Numbered from the stretch's first letter, positions 47,914-59,468 are shown. The stretch: DNA of 64,000 bases from Hymenoscyphus infarciens (GCA_001414345.1 LLCB01000084.1:1-64000), one strand, 5' to 3'. The notes: generated by a model not told the origin, from the letters alone. Program-made: numbers and translations.

Positions 47914-49361
47914 ATGGTCAATTCCGAGGCCGTGAACGCAGGTAAACCCAGGAAATGTGTCCTTGAGAAACGGCAGCCCTCGTAGCTAACACCTTCAGGC
48001 CCGTCATGGTCAAGCATATCCACCGAATTCCTACGAGCAGAATTGGCCCGACGAGATGAAGAGACTCCGGTCGTGAAGCCAGAGTGCGGATCAGGAGTCA
48101 AGGGGAGCTACAATACGTCGGCGCATGTGGGCGCATTAATTTTGATACTGGCATTGAGTACGATAGGTAAGATCTCTTTCTTTCGTCACTCGATTCTCCA
48201 CTGATAGATTCGCTAGCATGCGGATTCCCTCTGATATCTCGAAAATCTACGAAAGCCTCCTTTGCGAATAGATTCATCTTCATCTCGCAGCATTTCGGCA
48301 CTGGTGTTCTGATAGCCACGGCATTCGTCCACCTTCTCCCAACCGCCTTCATCTCCCTCACGAATCCATGCCTCCCCCACTTTTTCAGTAAAGCATATAA
48401 CCCACTAGCTGGATTGGTGGCAATGATATCGGCGCTGATAGTCGTCGGAATAGAGCAGTTCTTGACCGTGAGAGGAGCCGGCCATTCGCACTCACATGGA
48501 GGGGGATGGGACGAAGTGACGGATGGGGAAGGTGGCAGTCACAACCATAATGGGCACACGAACGGCACAACGGAGCCATATCGAAAGAAATCGAATGGCA
48601 GACTAGGAAAGCTGGGGCTAAATCATCGCCCCCAGGACATAATGCTGCAAGATGTGGATGCTTCTGAAGGGCTCGTGGCTGGTGTTTCCCCGCTTCCAGT
48701 TTCTACCCCCCAAATCGATGAACCCCAAACCCGAAGGCAATGGGAAGACGACGACGATTCCGATCTCGAACTTGAAGAACTTGATGATAGCGCGGAAGCG
48801 CTTACTGTTCATGGTTCAAGTTCACAACCCCACCAGCCCTCAAATTCCGTACTCTCCCCCGAAGAGGAAAGGAAAAGACAGATTCTCCAATGTCTCATGC
48901 TTGAAGCGGGCATATTATTTCATAGCATATTCATAGGAATGGCGGTATCAGTTGCTACAGGTCCACCTTTCGTTGTTTTTCTCATAGCGATAGCATTTCA
49001 TCAGTCCTTTGAAGGTCTGGCACTAGGCTCCCGCATCGCAGCCATCAACTTCCCCCGCCATTCCCCACGACCGTGGCTTATGGTGCTTGCATATGGGACA
49101 ACGACTCCAATTGGACAGGCAATCGGTCTGGTTGTCCACCGACTCTACGATCCTCGAAGTGCCGGTGGTTTGCTCATGGTGGGATTCATGAATGCCATTT
49201 CTAGCGGCCTCCTACTTTTCGCAGGACTGGTTCAGTTACTGGCGGAAGATTTTTTGAGTGATAAGAGTTATGGGATACTTACTGGACGTAGAAGGTTGGA
49301 GGCTTTCTCTGCCGTTATTGGGGGCGCAACGTTGATGGCGCTCGTCGGGGCATGGGCTTGA
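47914..49361 (+). CDS. ZIP-family zinc/iron transporter, three exons
   Basis: Exons 47914-47941, 47999-48166 and 48217-49361 (introns 57 and 50 nt, GTAAAC..TTCAG and GTAAGA..GCTAG) encode 446 residues. The N-terminus has a luminal/extracellular CGSGVKGSYNTSAHVG before the first helix (ALILILALSTI). Helix II carries HFGTGVLIATAFVHLLPTAF, a ZRT1/2-like signature. A long cytosolic loop contains a His-rich cluster (GHSHSHGGGW, GSHNHNGHTN) and an acidic run (DDDDSDLELEEL). Helix IV has LEAGILFHSIFIGMAV and helix V AIAFHQSFEGLALGSRIA, which supply the metal site. The protein should move Zn2+ (or related metal) into the cytosol at the plasma membrane; no zinc-responsive promoter element was identified. 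Confidence 0.93.
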
Positions 49362-50963
49362 AGCTTGCTGTCTCGTTATCATTTGTTTGGTTGCATTTAC
49401 ATTTAGATATTTTGCATTGCTTGGCGTGGGGGGTAGCCATTTTCCAATTCTTCATTATTTGTGGAACTGTGTTACGTCTCTTTGCAGCGGTGTTCAACTA
49501 TTTCCTCCGAGGCTGGGAGTAATTTTTCCATGCAGTGGAAACCTATATTCCAAACCCCAGTACCACAGGGTGCATTTGGTCATTTCCCCTCTTTCTTCAT
49601 GTCACGATTTACGATAGCGTCTCCTTTCACATTTACACCTTGCTATTTCTTATGTATAGTTCACTTGGTATTACATGTAGGGTAGGGTCGCGCATATATA
49701 TTGCTCGTTTTAGACCTGGTGACGAGCTCTCAGGCATAAAATGAAGCATAATTACTCCGTCTGGCATTCTAGGATACATTATCCTTTTCGGAGAGGCTTT
49801 CTCTTTCTGGGTTTATGTACGACAGGGATGGCCAAAGGGTGGACATTTCTGGAATTCGTTTCCATCTTTTCCATCTATGATATGAGAGCTCGTGGCATCT
49901 CGTGTCTCGTGATGAGATGAAACCGAGTTTAAATGTTGGTGGGAAGCCTCGGTCGAGGGTCGGATTTTCATTCGCGCATCCCCTAACTCACTAGCTCATT
50001 CGGCCTTATTGATTGGACAAAAACGACATGTCAACAGAACAGATCCAATGAGATCGATAGCAGGTTGAATCGAAGCCACAAAACAGTGTTCGATATGTTA
50101 TCCTTGTTGTAGATCCACAAGGCACTCCCGTTTTTGTGGGGATCTGCCGAAATTTCGTTTTTTGGTTTTATTAAACATGCTATAATGAGTTATATCATAA
50201 CGAGCTTTTCGTGATAATGTACTAAAAAATAGTACTAAAATATACCCCCTCTTGAGCCCCTCGAAATAGCGCTAAAATAAGTAGTTTCTCTCTAAATTAT
50301 ACGTTATTCTTAAGTCTTTTTCCGACCCTAGCCTCATCGAGTAGTACCTGAGGAGCAGAGCCAGAAGAGGTAACAAGAGTCGGGATCTCAGCCTTCTATT
50401 AGATCGGAAGCACCTGAAAATAGGGCCACGCCATGCCAGCGTCTTAGCATCGTTATCACATAATAAGGAGCTTTTTCCATAATTATGTATAATTATATAA
50501 ATAGCTCCTAAGTTATATAATTATAATAACCTTACTGAGAATAGAATGAGTTTAACCTTTGTCTTGTGGAGAGTCTCATGGTTTGCTCGTTTATCCACGG
50601 ATTAATAGGATCCACAAAGCTGTGGCCGCCAAGTCAGTGACTTCGCTATTGAGCTAGATTCGTGTGACAGGTAGGTAAAGAAGGAACATTAGGGGCCTCA
50701 CTGGCCGGAAATTTCAATAGCGAAGTACTGTTTTCAACCCACCCACATTGTTTAGCTGGGTCACATAGAGTGCCCAGTGATTACTACGCGAAAATGGGAT
50801 GGCGGTCGCGGGCAAGATGCTTTTTATATATAAAGAATTGCTGAGCCTCTCAATCATTCTCCCACCGTCTCTTCCACAGCAAGAGTTTCCGGCCTCACTC
50901 CTTCGGCTTTACCTTCTTTTCCATTATCCTTTATTCGTGTGCCACGACTAAGATATATTCAAG
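49362..50963. other. Intergenic, with a small AT-rich hairpin region and the pectin lyase promoter
   Basis: About 50,160-50,560 is AT-shifted and holds a hairpin TAAGGAGCT...AGCTCCTAA at about 50,462-50,511 around ATAATTATGTATAATTAT, perhaps a degraded miniature element. Frames at 49.3-49.75 kb are not protein-like. The TATA of the next gene is at 50,822. Confidence 0.45.
50822..50836 (+). promoter_or_regulatory. TATA box of the pectin lyase gene
   Basis: TTTTATATATAAAGA lies about 130 bases before the start codon, followed by a pyrimidine-rich leader with several CT stretches. Confidence 0.6.
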
Positions 50964-52221
50964 ATGAGATCCTTTGCTCTCTTCTCCGCGGCTGTTGCTG
51001 CTTGCGTTTCCGGTGCCTCTGCTGTAGGCGTTACTGGTGCTGCTGAGGGCTTCGCCAAAGGTGTTACTGGTGGTGGAAGTGCGGCTGCTGTTTACCCAAC
51101 CACCAATGCTCAGTTGGTTAGCTACCTTGGAGACAGCTCTGCTCGTGTCATTGTCTTGACCAAGACGTAAGATTCCCTATTGCGCCATACTCGCTACCGA
51201 TCGCCGCTGATATTTGGATACTAGTTTCGACTTCAGAAATACAGAGGGAACTACCACCGCTGCCGGTTGTCTTCCATGGGGATCTGGCTCTGCATGCCAG
51301 GTTGCCATCAACAAGGATAATTGGTGCACAAACTATCAACCAGATGCCCCTACCACCTCTGTCACCTAGTGAGTTTACATCCCATTCCATCTTCCCTTTG
51401 CCTCACTTGCTAACCCACTTGACAGTGACAATGCTGGATCTCTCGGAATCACCATCAAGTCCAACAAATCCCTCATCGGACAAGGGAAGACCGGTATCAT
51501 CCTTGGAAAGGGTCTTCGCATGGTGTCCGGCGTCTCCAACATCATCATCCAAAACATCCAGATCTCCAACATCAACCCCAAATACGTCTGGGGAGGAGAT
51601 GGCATTACTATCGATGGCGCCGATTTGGTCTGGATCGACCGCGTAACCACCTCGCTCATCGGCCGTCAACACATCGTCCTCGGAAACTCTGCTTCTGGTC
51701 GTGTTTCTATCACCAACAACTACATCAACGGTGTTACTTCGTGGTCTGCTACTTGTGATGGATACCATTACTGGAACATGTACTTCACTGGTTCTTCTGA
51801 TTTGGTGACCCTCAAGGGTAACTACATCTACCGAACCTCCGGCCGCGCACCAAAGGTTGCTGGTAACACTCTTCTTCACGCTGTCAACAACTACTGGTAT
51901 GACAACAGCCAGCACGCTTTCGAGATTACTACGGGTGGAAATGTCCTTGCCGAGGGCAACGTCTTCCAGAATATTGACAATCCTGTTGATGCTGGTGTTA
52001 CGGGGCAACTTTTCACTGCTCCAAGCACTTCTGCGAACACCGCCTGTTCTGCCTCTTTGAAACGTGTCTGCCTTGTTAATGGTTTCGGATCTTCCGGCAC
52101 TTTCTCTCAATCGGACACCTCTTTCCTGGTCAACTTTGCTGGGAAGAATATTGCTTCTGCTGCAGCGTATTCTACCGTCGTCGCAAGCGTTGGTAAGACT
52201 GCTGGTTTCGGCTTGATCTAA
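50964..52221 (+). CDS. Secreted pectin lyase (polysaccharide lyase family 1), three exons
   Basis: Exons 50964-51166, 51225-51368 and 51426-52221 with introns of 58 and 57 nt (GTAAGA..ACTAG, GTGAGT..GACAG) give 380 residues. A signal peptide ([17 protein letters not shown]) precedes [17 protein letters not shown], the typical mature N-terminus. The body is the parallel beta-helix of pectin lyases: [73 protein letters not shown], then [12 protein letters not shown] with the conserved Arg of the active site, and [16 protein letters not shown]. The enzyme cleaves methyl-esterified pectin by beta-elimination outside the cell and supports plant tissue maceration. The [12 protein letters not shown] segment is the aromatic cleft that separates lyases for pectin from pectate lyases. 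Confidence 0.95.
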
Positions 52222-53109
52222 TGGATTGAATCTCGTAATAGGTGGTTGGTATGGGGTTATTGTGGTGGGGTTGAAAGCTTGGGGGGTTTGCGAGGGTCGT
52301 CTGGGGATGATCTGATTGCATTATCTTCCGGGGAGTGTAGATACTTGATTTTCTCTTCGTGGTATATATTTTACTGTTTATTCTTAGTGCTGGATATGGC
52401 GATAATCAAATTTTTTTTTGCTTCTTATTGCTTTGATGAGCTGAATTCTGCTGTAATCATGTTGTTCGGGTTGTCCTTTTACTTCTCTTCGCGTGTTTGG
52501 GTTGTCATCATCAGTGGCTTGTGGGTGCGACCAGATGTTTATTCTTTTACCCTTCCTTGGGCGATGCTTTGGATTTTAACCTCTCGTTTTCATGAAGTGA
52601 GGTCTTTGTCGCGCCAAGTCAGTGCATTATACTTTTTCGGGTGTACCCGCGTTTTCTTGACGTTGTGTGGTCTGTGATATTTAAGGTTTGTTGCGGAGTT
52701 TTCAGATGATCCTCCGAGTTTTTCGCAAGGAGTGGAAGATGGAAGGTTGGTTTCGCTCAAGGAGTTGGCCAATTTTAGTACCTAGATCTTGAGGAACTCA
52801 AGGCGCTTCAAATGATCAGTAGAGAGGTAGGGGGAGTCGTCTATATTGTGTATATCTTCACCCTGTCTCTCCCAGCTTATCCTCTACCCCTCACCAACTA
52901 ATTCAGTTTGCGCTTTTGATTTTTGACTTTAATGTCAGCCATTGCTTTTGATTCTGGCAGCGTTTGATTTTCGGTGGAGATTCCTCAGCCCTCGTCGTAT
53001 ACATCCAACGTTTTCAGGCCATTTTGTTATTTCGAGTGCTTCGTACCTAGCAACTTGAATCTTAGCTGATTTCTTTTATTCCTCTGCGCAAGCTATATCT
53101 CATCGAGAC
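52222..53109. other. 3' flank of the pectin lyase gene, no further gene
   Basis: A 143-codon plus frame at 52246 directly follows the stop codon but is Phe/Tyr/Trp-rich in a T-rich 3' UTR and is not credible. Nothing else recognised. Confidence 0.5.
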
Positions 53110-53996
53110 ATGAAATTATCAGACAACTTCATGCACTCCACGTACCACTCAATCAATTGTAGTATATTTTGTCTCTACTTAGTCAGTAGCAATCTGTATG
53201 ATTGGGGCGCATACACAACCAACACCCAACCAACCAACGTGACGGTGCCAACTTCACACACCTACTTCCAAGACCACAACGCTAGATCCAAAGATGTTTG
53301 TGTGCCAGATTGTGTGATGTATAATGACCATTATCGCAAGAGTACGAAAAATGGCTGGGAGGTAGTACCCTTACTCTTGAGCTGTAAAAAGATGTAAACC
53401 GTCCTCTCTTTCCTTATACTTTCACGTGCCTGCTCTAGCTAACCCACTATAATAGCTATATCGAGTTCATCGACCTCCTCTACGCAACCACCATTTTTCA
53501 CCTCCCGATTTACGTTGGTGCACAAATGATGGCCACTGTCCCTGCCCCGCACCTCGCTCTGGCACACCTCCGTCTCTCCTTCGATGTCTCGCACCCAATG
53601 TACCTCCCCTATCTTGAATGGACTAACGGTGTCACGACCGACAACACTAGCCCCAAAAGTGTCAGAGCCGAAGAAGCCGACTGGGAGGGTTTCTAGCGAG
53701 CGCTCTCCTGTTTACAGGTCCGCACCCTCATGGTTGAAATTATAGACGATAAAATAAGAGTGCCAGAGCAGACGCTGCTAGAGCCGTTGAGAGAAGTGAG
53801 CGCAGAACTTTTTAAGGTTTTTCTGCCTTGGCCAGCATGTTTAAAGACGAGTAGGGAGTTTAGGGATACAGCGTTCACGGTTAGGAGACCACCCGAAGGG
53901 GTGCGCTTGATATGGTACACGGACGATGTGGATAAAGGGGAAAATCGAGAAGTGGGGAATGGGAGGGGGATATGGGGGCGTTTGAGGAGGCGGTGA
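53110..53996 (+). pseudogene. DUF7730-like fungal protein with one nonsense codon
   Basis: Two exons are visible: about 53110-53393 and 53456-53996, joined by an intron with GTAAAC at 53394 and an AATAG acceptor at 53455. Across the junction the text becomes VVPLLLSCKKI-YIEFIDLLYATTIFHL, the hallmark start of fungal DUF7730 proteins, followed by PAPHLALAHLRLSFDV, then ADWEGF, TAG (53694-53696), RALSCLQVRTLMVEII, and a C-terminal VFLPWPACLKTSREF. The TAG is the only break in 180 codons; TGG to TAG would fit a Trp found in the family there. The function of the family is unknown. The N-terminal start is uncertain. Confidence 0.6.
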
Positions 53997-54575
53997 TGAT
54001 GGTACCTTCACAGCTTATCGAAGAGGTTGCAAAAATAAGAAAACTTCTAAAGACCCCATAGTAGACAGCTTACTTATGTCTGCCTACTCTCCAGATCCAT
54101 TGTCTCAGACAATCTGGTTTCTAGAGCAGCCCTAAATTGAATGATATGCATATAATACATGGGTCGCTTATTGAAATTATAAGCCTTTCGCGCTTCGTGG
54201 TTAGTTTTGCCGTTTACTGAAGATGATTTTGATGATAGGGGAAGGATAAACATAGGAAGTGGGAGAAGTGGAAAGGGGTAAGTAAGTAATAATTTCATTC
54301 GGTCCTAAGCTGCCTGTACTGTAAACTCTTATTCATTCTTGTTGACAGTTTTCAAGACGAGTCCGTCGAATAATATAAGATACCCCCACACTAATCTCAA
54401 TACACAATTCCCTTACACGACCTCTTGCAGAAATTCCGTCCTTATTAATAGGATACTGTGACGTATTTTTGGGTTGAAAACGCTCTAAGGAGCTTGAATT
54501 TAGGAGGTGAAAACTCTGCTATATACACAGGGAAAAGGGGTCACGTGAGACCCTCTTTTCTGTGACAGATACTTT
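53997..54575. other. Intergenic, no supported gene
   Basis: Short frames only; the minus frame 54298-54074 is not protein-like. Confidence 0.45.
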
Positions 54576-55692
54576 TTAAGCACCATGGTTATGTAAAATA
54601 AGGTCGACTCCAAGGGCAAAATAAGCGAGCGAATCTGTACCCGTCAATACCTCGCCATCTCATGCGCACTCGGATACATACCAGCATTCTTGCTCAACTG
54701 ACACTTTGCCGAGTTCTTCCACCTATAAGACTTGCCCGCTGGCGTGTCGTTTGAGTATCTGGCAGCAGCAGAATGCGTCATCTAGAAACCATTTTATCAG
54801 TACAATAGTGGCAAAGTAAACAAAGCAGCCCACTCGCCTCATGAAGTAGCACGCTCGAAAAATCTAACAGCGAATCAACCGGCACTGCAGGTTCGTGGCC
54901 ACTTATCTTTGAGATAACCCTCCCAACCAAACCTTTGGACTTCACATCTGCCGCCTTCTTAATCAGGTCGTCCGTCATAGCGAACCCCGACAGACCAAGC
55001 TGGGCCAAGTACCATTCACACAGCTGCAAAGTATCGGCCACTTTCTCCACGTTGTCCTCGCCTTTGTCGTTCTTGACTTTGCCTAAATTGGACATAAGGG
55101 CACGTGTCTTCGTGTCACCCTGGCTGATGCCACGACAGCTGTCTATCAGTGCGCCGCCTGTAACTCGTATGTTTCTGTGTGTGTCCACATAGCCAACTTT
55201 CTGTTCGTTTTCAATCCAATCGGTAATGCGGGCGGTGGAGCAATAGACATGCTATAATAGATGTTAGAAAGTTCTTAATTGATTAACTCCTGGTTGGTCG
55301 TAGTGCTACGTAGAGACTTTGACCAATTCTCTGTCACCAAAAGTCCTTTTAAAACTCAACGAACTGACAATATTCAAGCAAATCAAAGTTAAGCCAATGT
55401 CCCCACGAAATATGATGACATGTCAGGAGATAGGGGCAGGTTCATACCACATCATAAGGTCCTGTCTTGGTAGTCCGAAAAATGCTGAGCCTTTGGATCC
55501 TTGCTAGCCTGTCTAAAAAGGGTCAGTTATCTTTGAGCAGCATTCTGTTTTGATATTTGTACCTTCAACGTCGCTGGCTTTAGCGCTGTCTCTGCCAAAG
55601 AGACTTGTTACAAGCGCGTTGACATGCACGTCTCGAGGTGCCTTCCTAATTTTATCCCTGGCATCTCCTGCGGGCTGAAAGGCAAGCGTCAT
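54576..55692 (-). CDS. M35-like (deuterolysin-type) metalloprotease, five exons, 5' end incomplete
   Basis: Minus-strand exons 55692-55563, 55512-55448, 55251-54838, 54781-54682 and 54634-54576 sum to 768 nt (255 residues from the ATG chosen). Four introns separate them; the one at 54837-54782 starts GC (GAG|GCGAGT) and ends TCTAG, and splicing it creates VLLHE-MTHSAAARYSND, a zinc-binding HExxH followed by an Asp as in aspzincins. Upstream come ARIQRLSIFRTTKTGPYDV, then HVYCSTARITDW; the end is KNADSLAYFALGVDL, typical of this family. It should be a zinc endopeptidase. No signal peptide is found: the frame remains open to about 55,730, then meets a stop, so a first exon seems missing. If the GC donor is not used, the gene is dead. 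Confidence 0.65.
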
Positions 55693-55734
55693 TGCATCTC
55701 TACGTGTTACTCCAATAGCTAACTTATCAGCTTA

Positions 55735-56000
55735 GCGCTTGAAGCTCATGCCAAAAGTTAAAATTTCTACTAAGGATGGAAGAACTGTGGCTTCTAGTAA
55801 AGACATTGCTTTGCAAATTGCTTCAAATGCAGCCTGGTATCCACCGGACACGACGCTCGAGATGTTGCCGAAGAATATTACAGTTGATAGATGTGTGGCT
55901 AAACTTTTGAATGGAATTGATGGCTGTAAGCACTCTCATTTTATTTCCCGTGCTTACAGATAGTATTTTGTATCCTATTCACAAATTATTCAAGGGCTAA
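55735..56000 (+). pseudogene. Fragment of an unknown fungal protein, head-to-head with the protease
   Basis: A frame from about 55,736 reads MPKVKISTKDGRTVASSKDI, a TLEMLPKNITVDRCVAKLLN segment and GIDG, followed by a GTAAGC donor at 55926 and, after a CTTACAG acceptor at 55959, a short exon ending TAA at 55998-56000. The NITVDRCVAKLLNGIDG pattern resembles small secreted ascomycete proteins, but the usual continuation is absent and there is no signal peptide. It begins within about 40 bases of the opposed protease frame. Confidence 0.35.
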
Positions 56001-56866
56001 TACTATGGATAGGTGCCCCATTCACTGCGCAAGAAGGTGCAGCGTTTTTGAAGGTATCCGGGCTTAGTTACGAGGACTGTATACAGTGGCAAATTTCTAT
56101 TGTTGACGTTTGAGGTAGTATCTAATCGCCCCTATGATCACTTGAGATCTCGAATGGCATTCTCGTTATATGTTGGAATCTGTATGCAAGTGGATAATTC
56201 GTGGTCCTTGCGCTGATTGGGGAGCTTTGGAATCGTTCACTAACTGGACAACTTAGTCGTATGATTGATCATTGCTAGTAAAGGATACTAGATCCTGAGA
56301 AGCAGCTACTTTGCGATGGCGTGAGTGGACAATTGTTAGATACTTCAAAGGAGTAGAAAGGCTATTGTCAATCTTTTGAAAGAAGATGTATAGTGGTTTG
56401 GCTCAAAGCTCTGTCTCTGTGTTGACATTCTTTTTGCAACTGAAGACAAAGGACAACTCTTTATCGTCTTTCAAAGAACGACTTTGCTAATGGTGAGACC
56501 AAACAAGCACATGTTGACAAAAGAAGTTGTAGAGTGAAAAAAAAGAGACTACACAAGGCTTTCAATGACCCGTGCTTTTGATGTTCTCCAAGGGTTTCTT
56601 TGATGATTACCCATTCTTCTTTTCGTTTTGTTCCTATACAATGCACTTTTCTTTCTCAAGTACCCAAAGATAGCATCGCCACCGACAAGTTACGATAGCC
56701 AACAGTTGTAAATTTCATCTATAAAAGTAGAGACATGGCCTTGTCTGAATCTTCTCTCTCCGTATAACCCGCTTCCAAGCATCCAACCATATACTTGCAC
56801 ACTCACCACACTCACCACATTTTCAGTTCTTTGCATATCATACCACCCACTCAACCCAACTTCATC
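56001..56866. promoter_or_regulatory. Intergenic and promoter of the next gene
   Basis: A TATA-like TATAAAAG at 56720-56727 lies 140 bases before the next start, with a CA-rich leader of repeated CACACTCACCACA. Otherwise nothing recognised. Confidence 0.5.
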
Positions 56867-57592
56867 ATGTCTGCCACCACCATCAACAACACCACCACCC
56901 CCATGGCCGCCACTCCTATAGCTCCACGAGCCAACCCCATCACTTCTTCCCGCGAGGGTAAGAAGTTGATGGTGGAGTTGAACTGCAAGTGGAGCACTGC
57001 TGCTTCTCTCCTCCGATACACCAATGGGGGAGCAGTTTACCTCGAGGACTCAGTAGTCCGTGACTTGGCCACCTACTCCTCCATTGCAGAGGATGTTTCA
57101 ATTGGGGTTTACCTCCCCCAAGTCGCTTCCGCTGAGCCCATCTTGAAGCAGAAGCTCCCCGAGCTCCTTGCACGAATCGTTGAGGTCCTCAACGGTTTCT
57201 CCTCTATCCGATCCCTTCGGGTTGCCTTCACTCTTGACTCTGCCACTTTCGACTCGGAATGGCTGTTGTTCCAGAACGCTGCTTACTTCTACGACTTGAA
57301 CTTTAAATCGTGGACTCTCTGGGTCAAGGTGGCTTACGCCACTAAGACCAAGACGGTAAAAGGTAAGGCGGTGAAGGTAAACGGGAAGACTGTGCAGATT
57401 CCTTGTGAATTTGCGCAGATCTGTGCGGGGAGCAAGATTGAGCGTCGTCTTGCGGGACATGTTCAAGCTTTGCAGGAGATCGAGGTGAAGAGAGCTGAGG
57501 CGAAGAAGTTGAGAAAGGCGGAGATGAAGGCGTACTATGTGGCGAAGGCGAAGGAGGAGAGACCGACGGCGAAGGCTTCAGCTAAGGCTTAA
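56867..57592 (+). CDS. Hypothetical protein with Lys/Ala-rich C-terminal tail
   Basis: A single exon of 241 residues; the ATG at 56867 (TTCATCATG) ends a long CA-rich leader and is preferred over an in-frame ATG 72 bases upstream that lies in the leader. Residues 1-30 are Thr/Ala/Pro-rich. The middle (VAFTLDSATFDSEWLLFQNA, YFYDLNFKSWTLWVKVAYAT) looks like a compact alpha/beta domain related to fungal F-box-neighbour or DUF-type proteins, with EPILKQKLPELLARIVEVLN as an amphipathic helix. The C-terminus (ALQEIEVKRAEAKKLRKAEM) is a basic coiled-coil-like helix. Codon usage is strongly biased and uniform, suggesting a real expressed gene. No family is claimed. Confidence 0.75.
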   Translation: MSATTINNTTTPMAATPIAPRANPITSSREGKKLMVELNCKWSTAASLLRYTNGGAVYLEDSVVRDLATYSSIAEDVSIGVYLPQVASAEPILKQKLPELLARIVEVLNGFSSIRSLRVAFTLDSATFDSEWLLFQNAAYFYDLNFKSWTLWVKVAYATKTKTVKGKAVKVNGKTVQIPCEFAQICAGSKIERRLAGHVQALQEIEVKRAEAKKLRKAEMKAYYVAKAKEERPTAKASAKA

Positions 57593-59468
57593 GCGCTTGG
57601 AGACGAGAATGAGATGATATGGGTTTGATTCCTAATGGCGTCAGATCACCGATGATACAGCATCTGGGATTAAGGTGATAAGAGGTTACTGAGTGACCTA
57701 GCTAATTACCGATGTCATACCCCGTAACGAGATAAGGTGAGTTTTGGGTTACTTCCCAATACTCCATATTATGCTCCATTTGAAATAGAGGAGGACTTTG
57801 GGGACATTGAATGTTCCTATTAAACTTCCTTTGGGCTATACCAACCCCACCCCTTTAGCTACTATATCTTTTAATAATAAGAAACTTATACATTCTTTTT
57901 AAAAAACACCTTCCCCTGACAATTGATGAACTTAAAAAATGGAACGTGATTCTATGTGAACCCTAAGCAGTACTCTAATTAATCCAAACAACTCTTCTTG
58001 CCTCTTTCTTCTTAGTAAACCCCTAAGAAACAGTTTGCCGTAAGCGAAGTACGACCATATACAAGCACTCAAGTATATGAACTGTAACAGTCTTTTTCTT
58101 CTTTTCTGCATTGGCTAAATATAAATGCCATTCAACTTCTGACAAAAATGTTTTTCATCAAAAAAGTACTACATCTGTAGCGTTTACATCACTCAATTTA
58201 AACGCATCAGAGGCCAGCTGAGCAAACCGCGGGCGTTAAGCGAGACGAGACCTCGTTCAATTTCCTAATTCAACACGTCAAAATTGTCTCAAATGACATA
58301 ACTCTGACTTGCTTAGAAATGAATGAAGATTATTTGATTTTTGACCCGGTCGGAGGCTATGTTTTAGCAAAGTTGTGGTTTCCATTTAGGATTTTGTAGA
58401 TTAGTTGTCGAGGGCCTAGCCGAGCCCCTGGGGTTTTACCATTTCTGAAAGCGACGCATTCCAATGCTAGTTGCCTTTTTAATTTGAATAGGATTAAGCG
58501 GAAACTGAGATGATGTGCTTTACTTAATTACAGAGAAAGCGCTTTCAGCCTATATATGTGGTTGTCTTTAGTCAAGTATAGGCCTCTAGGCTGTAATTCA
58601 GGCTTTAGAAATACCCCCGGTGCGAGGCGCAAGGGGAGAGCGGGGGCCAGCTGCGGGAAAAACTTCATTTTGTACCTCTAAAACATAGGTTTCACTAGAG
58701 AACAACCCACCACAGCTAGAATAACATAGATGCAAACCTCTTTATGTTGTCTATTGTCCATGAGGAATTCAATCTAAGAAATTCCCTGTTTTCTTTTAGA
58801 CGTACTGCTGTTGTTTTATTGCGACTGAGGAACAAATACACAAGTTTTTTGCGCCCGCCCAGGGCTCTGTAGCCACTGATTGGACCCCGAAAGATTCACT
58901 TTACAGGCATTAATTTAGGGGCTGGGACTCCCACTGACTGGCGAGGACGTCCACTGAAGGGAACTAAGCTAAGCGATCACTTCAGGGGCGGAAAAAACGT
59001 CGGAATTTGCACCTACGCGGAACCTCACTATTACTACAATAGTATGTCTAGAAGAGCTCAGAAAAATACTAAAAATATTTTTTTAGATTAAATCCTTAAT
59101 TACTAATTAATCATATAAAGAGGTTACAGTTATTTTAATTATCATGTTATAGTTTTATTTTGAATTTAGGACTATTTTGTAAGGGTACAAATCCCGACGT
59201 TTTTTCCGTCCCCGAAGAGGCGATCCAACGACCCTTCAAGGCATCGCATATTACAGGGCATAAGCCTGTAATCCCTTGACTGGGGACCGTCTCTGAGGGT
59301 ATGCCTGTCCTGGACTTCAATTGAAATGTACAAATTAACTCAGAACTCAACCCAGAAATCACATATTGAGAGTCGCATGACATGCCTTAGATGCTTTTAT
59401 CACACCCATGGTCATCAAAACTGAGGTTTCGAATGGGGTTCTAGGTCTACTCTAACTCTACTCCATAT
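57593..59468. other. Intergenic with inverted-repeat remnants
   Basis: No supported gene. The stretch 58,600-59,250 holds related short repeats (see the separate inverted repeat), including a third diverged copy of the GGAAAAA..TT.GTACC motif at about 58,657-58,680. About 59,030-59,170 is AT-rich. The 78-codon minus frame 59383-59147 lies in repeat sequence. Confidence 0.5.
58955..59247. repeat. Inverted repeat around an AT-rich core
   Basis: The left arm (58,955-59,018) contains GGCGGAAAAAACGTCGG, ATTTGCACC; the right arm (59,185-59,247) is its reverse complement with GACGTTTTTTCCGTCC and GGTACAAAT. The roughly 165-bp spacer is AT-rich with GTATGTCTAGAAG and poly-T. It resembles a miniature or foldback element, or part of a larger one. 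Confidence 0.65.

Noticed and set aside
51403..52110. 235-codon minus frame within the pectin lyase gene
   Set aside because: Antisense shadow; the plus-strand frame has unmistakable pectin lyase motifs and correct introns.
52246..52677. 143-codon frame right after the pectin lyase stop
   Set aside because: T-rich 3' flank giving Phe/Tyr/Trp-rich text without family match, start context or promoter.
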